From contig WOUP01000005.1 in assembly GCA_009772895.1 (NCBI GenBank), forward strand, positions 155,973 to 219,972: DNA of 64,000 nucleotides. Reading direction: 5' to 3'. Positions 54,163 through 63,941 of this stretch are shown here, one piece after another. This stretch comes from Puniceicoccaceae bacterium 5H (GTDB lineage Bacteria; Verrucomicrobiota; Verrucomicrobiia; Opitutales; Oceanipulchritudinaceae). The stretch's first letter is position 1, and the number at the start of each line of letters is the position of its first letter. The notes beneath the pieces were generated by a model that was given only the letters and a program-made list of their open reading frames with translations, ran no database searches and was not told where the DNA came from. The position numbers were made by a program, and so were the translations under genes.

Positions 54163-54687
54163 ATGCAGGGGCCGCGAAATCTGGTTTTGATCGGGATGGC
54201 AGGCGCGGGGAAATCCACCGTCGGCGTGCTGCTTGCGCGTGAACTGGGCTTCGACTTCCTCGACACCGACATCGAGATCCAGAACCGCCACGGAGGCCGC
54301 GTGCTGCAGGAGATCGTGGATGAGGTGGGCTCAGATCAATTGCTCGAGATCGAGTCCGAAGTCTGCCAGACGCTCGAGACCGACCGCACCGTCATCGCCA
54401 CCGGCGGCAGCGTCGTCTACCGCGACGCCGCCATGAAGCACCTGCACACACTCGGCCCCATCGTATGGCTGCGCGTGCCGTTGCCCGAGATCGAGCGCCG
54501 CATCGCCGCCTTTCCGCAGCGCGGCCTCGCCATCAAGCCCGGGCAGACCATTGCGGATCTCTTTGCCGAACGCGAGCCCCTCTATTCCCATTACGCCGAT
54601 TGGGAGATCGACTGCGATACCGAGCACATCGAGCAAGTCGTCGCCGAGATCCGCCAGCGCTACGACGAAGCACACCAAGCCCAATAG
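54163..54687 (+). CDS. aroK: Shikimate kinase
   Basis: 174 residues. P-loop VLIGMAGAGKSTVGVLLAREL, the shikimate-binding LDTDIEIQNRHGGRV, FEEIV-like QEIVDEVGSDQLLEIE, ATGGSVVYRD (Walker-type GGG loop) and the LID region near YSHYADWEIDC. It phosphorylates shikimate in aromatic amino-acid synthesis, the same pathway that feeds trpE in this window. Not adjacent to other aro genes. Confidence 0.95.
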   Translation: MQGPRNLVLIGMAGAGKSTVGVLLARELGFDFLDTDIEIQNRHGGRVLQEIVDEVGSDQLLEIESEVCQTLETDRTVIATGGSVVYRDAAMKHLHTLGPIVWLRVPLPEIERRIAAFPQRGLAIKPGQTIADLFAEREPLYSHYADWEIDCDTEHIEQVVAEIRQRYDEAHQAQ

Positions 54688-54703
54688 GCGACCAGAAGTG
54701 CCC

Positions 54704-54860
54704 CACGCCAAGCCCCAAGAGCGCAAAGAAAAGACCGCTTAGGCTGACTGGAGGTCGTTGACGATGCGGTAGAATCCTTCCTTGAGAAACGGAGCGCCGC
54801 GTACGGATCACAGAAAAGGCAGCAAAGAAAATCCTCCCGCTCTTCGCGACTTTGCGTGAG
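54704..54860. repeat. Dispersed-repeat-like element with imperfect terminal inverted repeats
   Basis: The left end CACGCCAAGCCCCAAGAGCG and the reverse complement of the right end, CACGCAAAGTCGCGAAGAGCG, agree closely, giving a 157-bp element with imperfect inverted ends and internal GCAAAGAAAA segments near both ends. The CACGCAAAG / GCGCAAAG words are typical of short mobile or REP-like repeats scattered in bacterial genomes (recalled). It fills the gap between aroK and the GbsR-type gene and encodes no protein. Confidence 0.6.
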
Positions 54861-54917
54861 CCATCTTCCGCTCGCCGGGAAACAGACACCTGCACGAATT
54901 TCATTGAAAACCACATG

Positions 54918-54935
54918 TTTCAGTATTTACTGAAA
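54918..54935. promoter_or_regulatory. Palindromic operator upstream of the GbsR-type regulator
   Basis: TTTCAGTA-TT-TACTGAAA is a perfect 8+2+8 palindrome ending 4 bases before the start codon at 54940. It therefore overlaps the place where a ribosome-binding site should be and is well placed for autoregulation. Confidence 0.75.
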
Positions 54936-54939
54936 GTAC

Positions 54940-55476
54940 ATGACTACCTCCCCCGGCCAGACCGATCAGCAGAGTTTTCACGCCGTCCGCGATGACTTCG
55001 TGCGCAGCTGGGGCGCGCTGGGGACGGCCTGGGGCATCAACCGCACGATGGCGATGATTCACGCGCTGTTGATGGTCTCGCCCGAGCCGCTTTGCACGGA
55101 CGAGGTGATGGAGGCCCTGCAGATCAGCCGCGGCAACGCCAACACCAACTTGCGCGAGCTGGTGAGTTGGGGCCTGATCCACCCGGAAGTCAAACCGGGC
55201 GAGCGCAAGGACTACTTCGTGGCGGAGAAGGATGCGTGGCGGATCTTTTGCATCGTGACGCGCGAGCGCAAGCGCCGCGAGACCGAGCCCGCCCTGCGCG
55301 TGCTGAATGACTGCGCCGCCCGCAGCGAAGCATTCGGGACCAAGGAGGCGGAAACCTTTCACCGCCAGATGGCCGAGCTGGCCGAATTTGTCGAGCTGAC
55401 CAACAGCATTATGGAGCGCGTCGCCCGCAGCGAGCGCAGCCAGATCGTCCCCCGCCTGTTGCCTCTGCTGAAATAG
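54940..55476 (+). CDS. GbsR/MarR-family transcriptional regulator
   Basis: 178 residues. The winged helix is clear: GALGTAWGINRTMAMIHALL, LCTDEVMEALQISRGNANTN (recognition helix) and LRELVSWGLIHPEVKPGERK with the wing DYFVAEKDAWRIF, followed by a helical dimerisation part. GbsR-type regulators control osmolyte and envelope genes in other phyla. The palindrome immediately upstream suggests autorepression. The DCC thiol protein gene follows 11 bases downstream, probably in the same transcript. The effector is unknown. Confidence 0.9.
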   Translation: MTTSPGQTDQQSFHAVRDDFVRSWGALGTAWGINRTMAMIHALLMVSPEPLCTDEVMEALQISRGNANTNLRELVSWGLIHPEVKPGERKDYFVAEKDAWRIFCIVTRERKRRETEPALRVLNDCAARSEAFGTKEAETFHRQMAELAEFVELTNSIMERVARSERSQIVPRLLPLLK

Positions 55477-55487
55477 GAGGAAGCCCA

Positions 55488-55904
55488 ATGAAAAAACTGC
55501 TCGTTTTCTACGATCAAGACTGCGCCTTTTGCCGCAAGTGCAAGAACTGGCTGATCCGACAGCCGGCCTACCTCGAGTTGGAGTTGTTGCCCATGCAGGC
55601 GCGCAGCGTGCAAATGGCTTACCCGGAGCTGGCTGAGCACGACCCCGGCAACAATATGATCGTCATCAGCGATACCGGCCTCATCTACACCGGCGACGAC
55701 GCCTGGATCACCGTGCTGTGGGCGCTGAAGGACTGGCGCGATTGGGCCAACCGCCTGGAACAGCCCGCCCTGCGCCCCCTCGCCCGCCGCTTCTGGCAAG
55801 TCATCAGCCAAAATCGGCACGCCCTCTCGGCCCTCATTGCGGAGGAAGCCAGCGAAGAGCAGGTACGCGAAAGCCTCGACGCCGCCTACAGCCAGGCCGT
55901 CTAG
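55488..55904 (+). CDS. DCC-family (DUF393) thiol-disulfide protein
   Basis: 138 residues beginning MKKLLVFYDQDCAFCRKCKN: the DCC motif with Cys12 and Cys15 as a CxxC pair and Cys18 nearby, then thioredoxin-like strands (ELELLPMQARSVQ; NNMIVISDTGLIYTGDDAWI). DUF393 proteins are thought to be thiol-disulfide oxidoreductases. The ribosome-binding site AGGAGG lies 8 bases upstream. Its gene is probably controlled by the GbsR-type regulator ahead of it. Confidence 0.9.
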   Translation: MKKLLVFYDQDCAFCRKCKNWLIRQPAYLELELLPMQARSVQMAYPELAEHDPGNNMIVISDTGLIYTGDDAWITVLWALKDWRDWANRLEQPALRPLARRFWQVISQNRHALSALIAEEASEEQVRESLDAAYSQAV

Positions 55905-55920
55905 GCGACGCGACACAACA

Positions 55921-55947
55921 AAGGGCAAGCCATCTCAGCTTGCCCTT
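55921..55947. terminator. Hairpin between the DCC gene and hisG
   Basis: AAGGGCAAGC-CATCTCA-GCTTGCCCTT, a perfect 10-bp stem lying between convergent genes. On the minus strand it is preceded by, not followed by, a T run; on the plus strand A follows. Termination is plausible but not typical. Confidence 0.55.
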
Positions 55948-55974
55948 GGCGCAAAAAAACAGACTATCGCGCGT

Positions 55975-56820
55975 CTAGAGGCGGCAGGTCTTGATCTCGC
56001 TGGCGATGATGCCTTTGGCGTTCAGGGCCGTCAGCTGGTCGATGATCTTGTTGATGCCCTTGGTGCGCACCATCGCGGAAACACTGAGCCAGCCGTCGTC
56101 GTTGATCGGCGAGATCGTGGGCGCTTTTACGCCCGGCGTCACCTGGCAGGCGGCCTCCAGCTGGTCGCGCGGGATCAGGTAGGTCATCAACAGATAGTTG
56201 CGCGCCACCAGGATGCCGCTCACGCGATCGATCAGCGCCTTCAGCTCCGGCTCCTCGTCCGCGCCACGCTGGGCGATCACGACGGCCTCACTTTGCATGA
56301 CGGGCTCGCCGACGATCTTGAGCCCGGCCTCGTAAAGCGTACGACCGCTCTCGACCACGTCGGCAATGACGTCGGCCACGCCGAGCTGGATGGAGATCTC
56401 CACCGCGCCATCGAGCCGCACCACTTCGGCCTCGACGCCACGGCGCTTCAGGTCGTCTTCGACGATGGCCGCGTAGCTCGTGGCCACGCGCAGGCCGCCG
56501 AACTTCTCCGGCGTGAGGTCCTTTTCCTTCGGCACGGCGTAGCAGAAACGGGAGCGCCCGAAGTTGAGCGAAAGCTTTTCCACCACCTCGGCCCGGCTGT
56601 CCAAGGCGAGATCGCGGCCCGTGATGCCCGCATGAATGATGCCCGACCCCACATAAACGGCGATATCGCGCGGGCGCAGGAAGATGAACTCCACTTCGTG
56701 CTCCGCGTCGCGCACCACCAACTCCCGGCCATAGCGCTTGCAGCGGTAGCCGGCGTCGTTCAGGATCTGGACGGCACCCTCCGACAGGGCACCTTTGTTC
56801 GGCACAGCGATCTTATACAT
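55975..56820 (-). CDS. hisG: ATP phosphoribosyltransferase, long form
   Basis: 281 residues, the long HisG form with its own C-terminal regulatory ACT-like domain. MYKIAVPNKGALSEGAVQIL, DIAVYVGSGIIHAGITGRDL, FGGLRVATSYAAIVEDDLKR and the DGAVEISIQLGVADVIADVV segment are the catalytic part; PGVKAPTISPINDDGWLSVS begins the regulatory part. It commits ATP to histidine synthesis and is feedback-inhibited by histidine. hisE lies upstream on the same strand with about 54 bases between, so the pair may be one transcript. Confidence 0.96.
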   Translation of the reverse strand: MYKIAVPNKGALSEGAVQILNDAGYRCKRYGRELVVRDAEHEVEFIFLRPRDIAVYVGSGIIHAGITGRDLALDSRAEVVEKLSLNFGRSRFCYAVPKEKDLTPEKFGGLRVATSYAAIVEDDLKRRGVEAEVVRLDGAVEISIQLGVADVIADVVESGRTLYEAGLKIVGEPVMQSEAVVIAQRGADEEPELKALIDRVSGILVARNYLLMTYLIPRDQLEAACQVTPGVKAPTISPINDDGWLSVSAMVRTKGINKIIDQLTALNAKGIIASEIKTCRL

Positions 56821-56874
56821 CTCTAAAGGCTGGCTAGTGGATCAAATGGCAAGGGTCAAGCCGTTGCCGCAAAA

Positions 56875-57138
56875 CTAGAGGTAGCGGTAGATATCTTCCA
56901 GCTCGAGGCCCTGCTTGATCATCATGACCTGGGCGTGGTAGAGCAGCTGGCTGATCTCTTCGGCCGTGCGGTCGTTGCCCTCATACTGGGAGGCCATCCA
57001 CACTTCGCCGGCTTCTTCCAGGATCTTCTTGCCGATGAAGTGGCTGCCCTTTTCGAGCTCCTTCACGGTCCCGGAGTCGGGATCGTTGCGCTCCGCTTTG
57101 GCCTTCAGTTCCGCAAAGAGGTCTTCGAATGACTTCAT
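56875..57138 (-). CDS. hisE: Phosphoribosyl-ATP pyrophosphatase
   Basis: 87 residues: the all-alpha HisE fold with [40 protein letters not shown] (the EExxE metal site) and [20 protein letters not shown]. It hydrolyses phosphoribosyl-ATP in step two of histidine synthesis. It precedes hisG, step one, on the same strand. The isolated hisE (not fused to hisI) is common in this phylum-level group. Confidence 0.94.
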   Translation of the reverse strand: MKSFEDLFAELKAKAERNDPDSGTVKELEKGSHFIGKKILEEAGEVWMASQYEGNDRTAEEISQLLYHAQVMMIKQGLELEDIYRYL

Positions 57139-57303
57139 GCGGCATGAGCGTGGCGGGTGAAAGCCCGAGGGTAAAGACTTAAGATAATCGTAAAACGCCC
57201 GATTCAGATGCCAAGCTCTAACGCTTACGTCCCAGCGCGAAGCCCCTATTTGCGGAACGATCGGGACGGCAGGAGTCTAACGTAATTTGAACCATGATTT
57301 TCT

Positions 57304-57321
57304 GTTTTACATATGTAAAAC
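57304..57321. promoter_or_regulatory. Perfect 18-bp palindrome
   Basis: GTTTTACATATGTAAAAC is fully self-complementary. It lies about 110 bases upstream of the response-regulator gene and 9 bases upstream of the six-codon frame, and looks like an operator for a dimeric regulator. Confidence 0.6.
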
Positions 57322-57329
57322 GGAGGACT

Positions 57330-57350
57330 ATGACGAATGTGTCTCGCTGA
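57330..57350 (+). CDS. Six-codon open frame with strong ribosome-binding site (possible leader peptide)
   Basis: ATG ACG AAT GTG TCT CGC TGA encodes MTNVSR. GGAGG lies 4-8 bases before the ATG, a better ribosome-binding site than that of the downstream gene. It could be a regulatory leader or the remnant of a lost gene. No downstream attenuator hairpin is obvious. Confidence 0.3.
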   Translation: MTNVSR

Positions 57351-57432
57351 AAGAAATGTATTCCGGAGCGATGATCATCCTGCCCCTTTTCTATCCGCTC
57401 CCCCACCACTGTAACTATATCTCTGCTGAACT

Positions 57433-58206
57433 ATGGCTAAGCCGAAGCCATTGATCCTCGTTGTCGAGGACGATAAACAAATCGCCAAGATGATCTCCGA
57501 GCAGCTCGAAGCTGCCGACATGGTCACCCAGGTGTATCATCGCGCCAATGGCGTCCTGCGCTTCCTGCAAAACAACTTCGCCAACCTGCTGCTGCTCGAC
57601 GTGCGCCTGCCCGACCAGAGCGGCTTCACCTTGGTGGAGGAATTGCGGCAGCAAAACATCAACATCCCCATCATCTTCCTCACCGCCGACGATAGCGAAA
57701 TCTACAAGGTCAAAGGTCTGGAGATCGGGGGTGATGATTATATCACCAAGCCTTTCAGCTTTCCGGAGCTGATAGCGCGCATCCACGCCGTGTTGCGCCG
57801 GGCGGAAACCGCCTACGACTACCACGTCACCCGCAACGCGACCATTTCGCAAAAGCCCTTCGAATTCTGCGGCGCTCAAGTCAACCCGATGCGGATGGAG
57901 CTGACCTTCCCCAGTGGCAAGACCGAGAAGATCGGCCGCAAGGAGCTGGGCATCATCACCTACCTGCACCAGAACCCCAATACCGTGATCACGCGTCGCA
58001 GCCTGATCCACAGCGTTTGGGGCATCCATGCCGATGTGCGCAGCCGGAGTCTGGACCAGTATATCGTGAAGATCCGCAACTGCTTCAACAGCCATGGCCA
58101 GAGCCTGGACGCCTTCAAGACGATCCATGGCGTCGGCTACATCTACAATCGCGAGGTGACGGCTGAGGAAGAGGCCGAGAAAAAGAACGCGCAAGAGGAG
58201 CAGTAG
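57433..58206 (+). CDS. OmpR/PhoB-family response regulator
   Basis: 257 residues. Receiver (about 8-120) with acidic pair in VVEDDKQ, phospho-Asp in LLLLDVRLPDQSG, Thr in IFLTADDSE and Lys in YITKPFSFPE. The winged-helix output (about 145-245) has RKELGIITYLHQNPNTVITR, VWGIHADVRSRSLDQYIVKI and a terminal TIHGVGYIYNRE. No sensor kinase gene is adjacent, so this is an orphan regulator. The acidic tail (EEEAEKKNAQEEQ) is extra. Confidence 0.95.
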   Translation: MAKPKPLILVVEDDKQIAKMISEQLEAADMVTQVYHRANGVLRFLQNNFANLLLLDVRLPDQSGFTLVEELRQQNINIPIIFLTADDSEIYKVKGLEIGGDDYITKPFSFPELIARIHAVLRRAETAYDYHVTRNATISQKPFEFCGAQVNPMRMELTFPSGKTEKIGRKELGIITYLHQNPNTVITRRSLIHSVWGIHADVRSRSLDQYIVKIRNCFNSHGQSLDAFKTIHGVGYIYNREVTAEEEAEKKNAQEEQ

Positions 58207-58227
58207 CCCCTCCCGCCAGCCGGTATT

Positions 58228-59094
58228 TTACTTTCCGAAGCGTCGGCGGGCCTCGTCGGCGCTTCGCTTCATCTCCATCTCGGTCAGCAGGTCGATCACC
58301 TTGTCGGCCTCCGGATGGCCCTCGCCCAGCGGCTCGATGGCCTGCGTGCAATCGAGCGTCGTCATCTGCAGGTTACGCCGCAGATTGTCCTGCTCAGCGT
58401 GCACGAGCGCCTGAAAACGCTTGGGGTTCAGCTCGCCCGAGTTCTGGATCACACCTTCGACGGAGCGGTATTGCAGCAACCACTTGGCCGCCGTCTTCGG
58501 GCCCACGCCGGCCAGCCCGGGGATGTTGTCGGAGGTATCGCCGATCAGCGCGAGGTAATCGGGGATCATCTTTGGTGAAACGCCAAACTTGGCCTCCACC
58601 GCCGCTTCGTCCATTTGACGCCAGCCCAGCCGCGGGTTGGCCGTAGGGGGCGGCATCCACTGGGTCACCTGCGGGTTCACCAGCTGCGTCAGGTCCTTGT
58701 CGGCGCTCACCACCACCACTTCATGGCCCTCACCGGTCAGGTGCTTGCAGTAGCTGGCAATGAGGTCGTCGGCCTCCACCCCGTGTTTTTCGACCCCGAG
58801 GTAGCCCATGCCGCGCGTCCATGTCTTGATGTGGGGCATTTGCTGCACCAGCGCCTCGGGCGTCTCCTTGCGCTGGGCCTTGTAGTCGGCCTGCAAGGCG
58901 GTATGGCGGGTCGGCGCGCCCAAGTCGAAGAACACCACGATGCGGTCGGCCCCCACATTGTCGTCCACCCACCAGAGCGTGCGCACCCAGCCGTGCAGGG
59001 CGCCCGTGGGGAAGCCGTCGGCGCGGGTGAGTTCGGGCAAACCGTAGTAGGCGCGGAACGCCAGATTGTAGCCATCGACCAGGGCGAACTTCAT
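58228..59094 (-). CDS. 5'-3' exonuclease (polymerase I-type FEN domain)
   Basis: 288 residues: MKFALVDGYNLAFRAYYGL, IVVFFDLGAPTRHTALQADY KA-type region, GVEADDLIASYCKHL, VVSADKDLTQLV and the helix-3-turn segment DYLALIGDTSDNIPGLAGVG followed by PKTAAKWLLQYRS. The acidic residues of the metal site are all in place. It is a stand-alone homologue of the N-terminal domain of DNA polymerase I and removes RNA primers or 5' flaps. Convergent with the response regulator gene. Confidence 0.93.
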   Translation of the reverse strand: MKFALVDGYNLAFRAYYGLPELTRADGFPTGALHGWVRTLWWVDDNVGADRIVVFFDLGAPTRHTALQADYKAQRKETPEALVQQMPHIKTWTRGMGYLGVEKHGVEADDLIASYCKHLTGEGHEVVVVSADKDLTQLVNPQVTQWMPPPTANPRLGWRQMDEAAVEAKFGVSPKMIPDYLALIGDTSDNIPGLAGVGPKTAAKWLLQYRSVEGVIQNSGELNPKRFQALVHAEQDNLRRNLQMTTLDCTQAIEPLGEGHPEADKVIDLLTEMEMKRSADEARRRFGK

Positions 59095-59133
59095 AGGGGA
59101 GGCATTAAAAGTCCTCTGCCCCGCGCACGCACC

Positions 59134-61059
59134 CTAAAAATCGCCCGGCGCCGCAGGTTCGGCCTGTTCTTCGTAGGTGCGCAGGCTCAACACGCGCCCG
59201 GCCGCAGGATCCTCGTCGGCCTGCCAAGCCTCGGGCTTGCGGAAAAACAGCGCACGCTGCCCCTGTATCTCCGCTTCAGCCACCGGCTCGCCGAAGCGCG
59301 CCCGAAAGCCGTCCACCGTCTCCGGCACCAACAGGTCTGGGAACACCAGCACGCCCGCAAAGTCGTTTAGCCGCACGAAATCCGTAAAAAAGGCCCACTG
59401 CGCGGCATCGAAGTCCCGCGCCTGATGTTGCGCCGTAAACATCTTGCGACTGTCGGGCATGAACATGCGGCTCCAGCCCGCGGCGTAGAGCGGCTCGAGC
59501 TGCCGCCAGTGCAGGCGCCCGAGGTAGCGGCTCATCATCTTCTTTTCGTGAAAGGCCTGCGTGCTCTCGATGCCCGCCTGCTGCCGGTAATACGGCCCGA
59601 ACAGCTCCGTGCCGACGCCGTTGCCGCCCGCGATACAAAAGGGCCAGCAGAGCAGCGCTTCGCCGGGGCTCTCGCGGATCGTATCCATCATCTGCACAAA
59701 TTCCGGGGACGGCGGCTGCTCGACATAGCGGGTGCGCCAGAGAAAACGCCAGGCGGTGCCCAGCTCGAGCAGAAAGAGACAGGCCAGCAGCCCATAAAAC
59801 ACGCGCCCGGAACGCATCCGTCCGATCCGCTCCGCCTGCGGCAACCAGGCGAGGATCAGCAACAGAGGCAGCATGAGCGTAAACCGGCTGGCCAGGCGCA
59901 TGTGCTCCATCCAAGGCAGCCAGGCGAGCGGCTGGAAGCGTGAGTTGAGCGTGGCGTAGACCAGCAGGCCTAAAAACAGCGGCAGGCCAATCCAGACGTC
60001 TCGCTTGCGGTCGGTCGCCAGAAAGAAGCCCACCACGCCGAGCAAAAACAGGCTCAGCCCCGGCTGCCACGAAAACGCCGTCTCTATCTGGTCTTGAAAC
60101 AGCGACGTATTCAGCGTCATCTCCGGCGTCAGATCCGGCACGATGGGCAACAACATACGCAGGGGGTGCGTGAAGCTCATTCCGTCGGGCATTTCTGCAG
60201 CGGGGAACGGCGCCACTGCCTGCAAGAGCCACACGATTTGCGGCAGGTAGAGATACGCCGCCAACAGGAGCAGCAGGGCCAGCCCCAGCACACGCGGCTG
60301 TCGCCACTCATCGCGCCAAGCCCGGATTTGCGCCCATAGGTAGGCGTTGACCCCGCGCACATCGCACAGCCACCAGACGAGAAAGACGACGATGTGGCAA
60401 AAGGTGAGCGTAAAGGCGAAGCCTGCCACGTAGCCCAGCTCTTGCCCCAGACAACAGATCCCGCACAGCATCACCCAAAGGACGAGCCCCAACGACAGGC
60501 GCTCGCGCTCCACCAAGCGTCGCATGAGGAGGTGCAAACTGGCCAGCGTCAGAAAGGCCCAGTGTCCAGTCGAGAGGTTGAAATGGCCGGGGAATTTGGC
60601 CATGAGGTAAAAGTTGGCCCCCACCGCCAGGCAACTGGCCAGTGCGGCCCAGCCACGATCGTAGACGCGCCGCAAGATGAGAAAGAGGCCTAGCGCGGTC
60701 GCGATTTGCGAGCCGATGAAATACAGGTCCAGCCACGGACCGGGGCCCAGGAACCGCTCGAGGGTCGTCGTCAGGTACAGCTGCTCGAAGGTCCACGAGG
60801 TGAACGCCTGCGAGACGCCGTAGGGGTAGAAGGCGAGATCGCCGGCGTAATCGAGGTGCGGCAGCGGCCACCACCGCAGCAGGTGCGTGAACAGCCAGCG
60901 GTAGTGCTCCCAGGAGCCGATATCGCCGCCGCCGAGGATCGGTCCGTTCAGCGGCCAGGCGCGGCCGAGGCCGATCAGGAGACCGACGAGCACCACCAGA
61001 GCAGCCAGCAACCCATCCGGCCGCCGCCATTGCCCCGCGCGCTCGTCGCTGCTCACCAT
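59134..61059 (-). CDS. Large multipass membrane protein, possible glycosyltransferase (GT-C/YfhO type)
   Basis: 641 residues. About 11-12 hydrophobic helices in residues 15-420 are followed by a soluble C-terminal part. The loop after the first helix reads GRAWPLNGPILGGGDIGSWE, with an Asp in the position used by GT-C enzymes, then YGVSQAFTSWTFEQLYLT. The tail has VEQPPSPEFVQMMDTIRESP, as in YfhO-like proteins. Probably a lipid-linked sugar transferase of the inner membrane, but no substrate can be assigned. It is downstream of rpsA on the same strand, after a terminator. Confidence 0.7.
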   Translation of the reverse strand: MVSSDERAGQWRRPDGLLAALVVLVGLLIGLGRAWPLNGPILGGGDIGSWEHYRWLFTHLLRWWPLPHLDYAGDLAFYPYGVSQAFTSWTFEQLYLTTTLERFLGPGPWLDLYFIGSQIATALGLFLILRRVYDRGWAALASCLAVGANFYLMAKFPGHFNLSTGHWAFLTLASLHLLMRRLVERERLSLGLVLWVMLCGICCLGQELGYVAGFAFTLTFCHIVVFLVWWLCDVRGVNAYLWAQIRAWRDEWRQPRVLGLALLLLLAAYLYLPQIVWLLQAVAPFPAAEMPDGMSFTHPLRMLLPIVPDLTPEMTLNTSLFQDQIETAFSWQPGLSLFLLGVVGFFLATDRKRDVWIGLPLFLGLLVYATLNSRFQPLAWLPWMEHMRLASRFTLMLPLLLILAWLPQAERIGRMRSGRVFYGLLACLFLLELGTAWRFLWRTRYVEQPPSPEFVQMMDTIRESPGEALLCWPFCIAGGNGVGTELFGPYYRQQAGIESTQAFHEKKMMSRYLGRLHWRQLEPLYAAGWSRMFMPDSRKMFTAQHQARDFDAAQWAFFTDFVRLNDFAGVLVFPDLLVPETVDGFRARFGEPVAEAEIQGQRALFFRKPEAWQADEDPAAGRVLSLRTYEEQAEPAAPGDF

Positions 61060-61130
61060 CTTATGGGGTTATGACCGACGGTGGCGGCAGATCAACCCTT
61101 TTGCCGCACCGAGTCGGCCCAGGCGGCCAT

Positions 61131-61161
61131 AAAAAAACCTCCGGCGCAGGGCACCGGAGGT
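61131..61161 (-). terminator. Terminator of rpsA
   Basis: On the minus strand ACCTCCGGTG-CCCTG-CGCCGGAGGTTTTTTT: a strong stem with a T tract, about 35 bases after the rpsA stop. Confidence 0.92.
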
Positions 61162-61196
61162 GAAATTCCGAAAAGCGGAAATCTGGAAGGGACGCG

Positions 61197-62855
<1,659 letters not shown>

Positions 62856-63227
62856 AGTCTGGTAGAGGATGCTCTATAGCCGCTGCCCACCACCTGCGAA
62901 GGTGCACGCACGATCAAAGGCTTTGAGAGGCGACAACGGGTTGAGGGTTTACGTTACGTAAGGGTTGAATACAAACGCCTCAATAGAGGTATTGAGGCAA
63001 AGAGTCTGGCAGGTTCACACGCTTGGCCAAAAGTGGCAAGCCAAAAGCGCCAATCGCCCGCCCAAGCTCACCAGAATCATCCACCCAGTGGATAACGGTT
63101 AATAAAAAGATGCCGCCGCCGAAGGAGAAGCATCTTTCGTCAAAGCCGCCGTGCCCGCCGTTTGCAAACGGACACGTAAGGATTATTTCCTTGGCGTTGG
63201 CGCTTTCGCCTGAAAAGACATTGCAAA
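62856..63227. other. Divergent intergenic region between rpsA and the PIG-V-like gene
   Basis: 372 bases, lower in GC than the flanks. It holds a hairpin GCCTCAATA-GAGG-TATTGAGGC at 62977-62998 in the rpsA leader and a short TTACGTAA palindrome near 62953. An open frame at 63023-63268 lacks protein-like composition and overlaps the next gene; I do not call it. Confidence 0.5.
62977..62998 (-). promoter_or_regulatory. Hairpin in the rpsA leader
   Basis: A perfect 9-bp stem with a 4-base loop (GCCTCAATA / TATTGAGGC), 122 bases upstream of the rpsA start. A translation-control or terminator-like role is possible; there is no T tract. Confidence 0.4.
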
Positions 63228-63941
63228 ATGAAGCGTCTCAAATCCTGCCTGCTTCACCTCCTGCATAGCGAGTCTCCTGCCCTCGTATCGCTGCGCCGCG
63301 CACTGGGGATCGCCACCGTCGCCTGGGTTTTCGTCTTTACGATTGCCTTTGGTTTGGACCTAGCGATTGAAGATGGCTTGGGGGGAACCCGGTTACCTAT
63401 CGAAGCGCCCGATGGAACGTTTTGGCATAGCATGGCCCATTGGGACTCCCTCTGGTATTTTTCCATCGTTGAGGACGGTTACTCACTTCCCGAGGAAGGC
63501 ATGGCCAATGTCGCGTTTTTTCCGACATACCCGCTGTTCGTGGATCTCCTGCGCCGCACGTTGTCCCTTAATGTGTATCTCGCTGCCTATATTGCGAGCT
63601 GGCTGGCCACCGTCGCAGCGTTATGGACACTACACCGCTGGGCCTGGATGGAAAGCAACAAACTACAAGCGGCGGATCGTACCCTACTTTATTTTATATC
63701 GTACCCTACTGCTTTTTTTCTTTTGGCCCCCTACACAGAAGGGATGTTTATCGCCCTCTCTGTCGGCAGCGTAATCTCGGCAAGACGAAAGATTTGGCTG
63801 GTAGCCGGCATACTGGCCACAGCGGCCGCAGCCACAAGGGTTACCGGCATCATCCTTTGGGGCGTCATAGGGTTGATGTGGCTCGAGCAGCACGGTTTCT
63901 TTCTAGAGGCCGTTTCAAAACTTCATCCTGCGCATCGTTAG
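63228..63941 (+). pseudogene. PIG-V-like mannosyltransferase, truncated by an IS5-like element
   Basis: The visible frame has 237 residues. It begins with a membrane helix (ALGIATVAWVFVFTIAFGLD), then the family signature WHSMAHWDSLWYFSIVEDGY and VAFFPTYPLFVDLLRRTLSL, and several more membrane segments, as in PIG-V family mannosyltransferases, which usually have about 400 residues. The last residues (about 63907-63941) are read from an adjacent insertion sequence, whose transposase is on the other strand. So the gene is broken after about 225 residues. The low GC of the gene suggests acquired DNA. Confidence 0.75.

Larger units (their letters stand above)
57139..57432. other. Divergent intergenic region upstream of the OmpR-type regulator
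   Basis: About 294 bases separate hisE from the regulator gene. It contains a perfect 18-bp palindrome (57304-57321), a six-codon reading frame with a good Shine-Dalgarno sequence (57330-57350), and no other plausible gene. Confidence 0.5.

Noticed and set aside
57218..57409. 63-codon open frame upstream of the response regulator
   Set aside because: Overlaps the palindrome and has no motif or ribosome-binding site.
63023..63268. 81-codon open frame before the PIG-V-like gene
   Set aside because: Pro/Lys/Ser composition without motif and overlaps a well-supported gene start.
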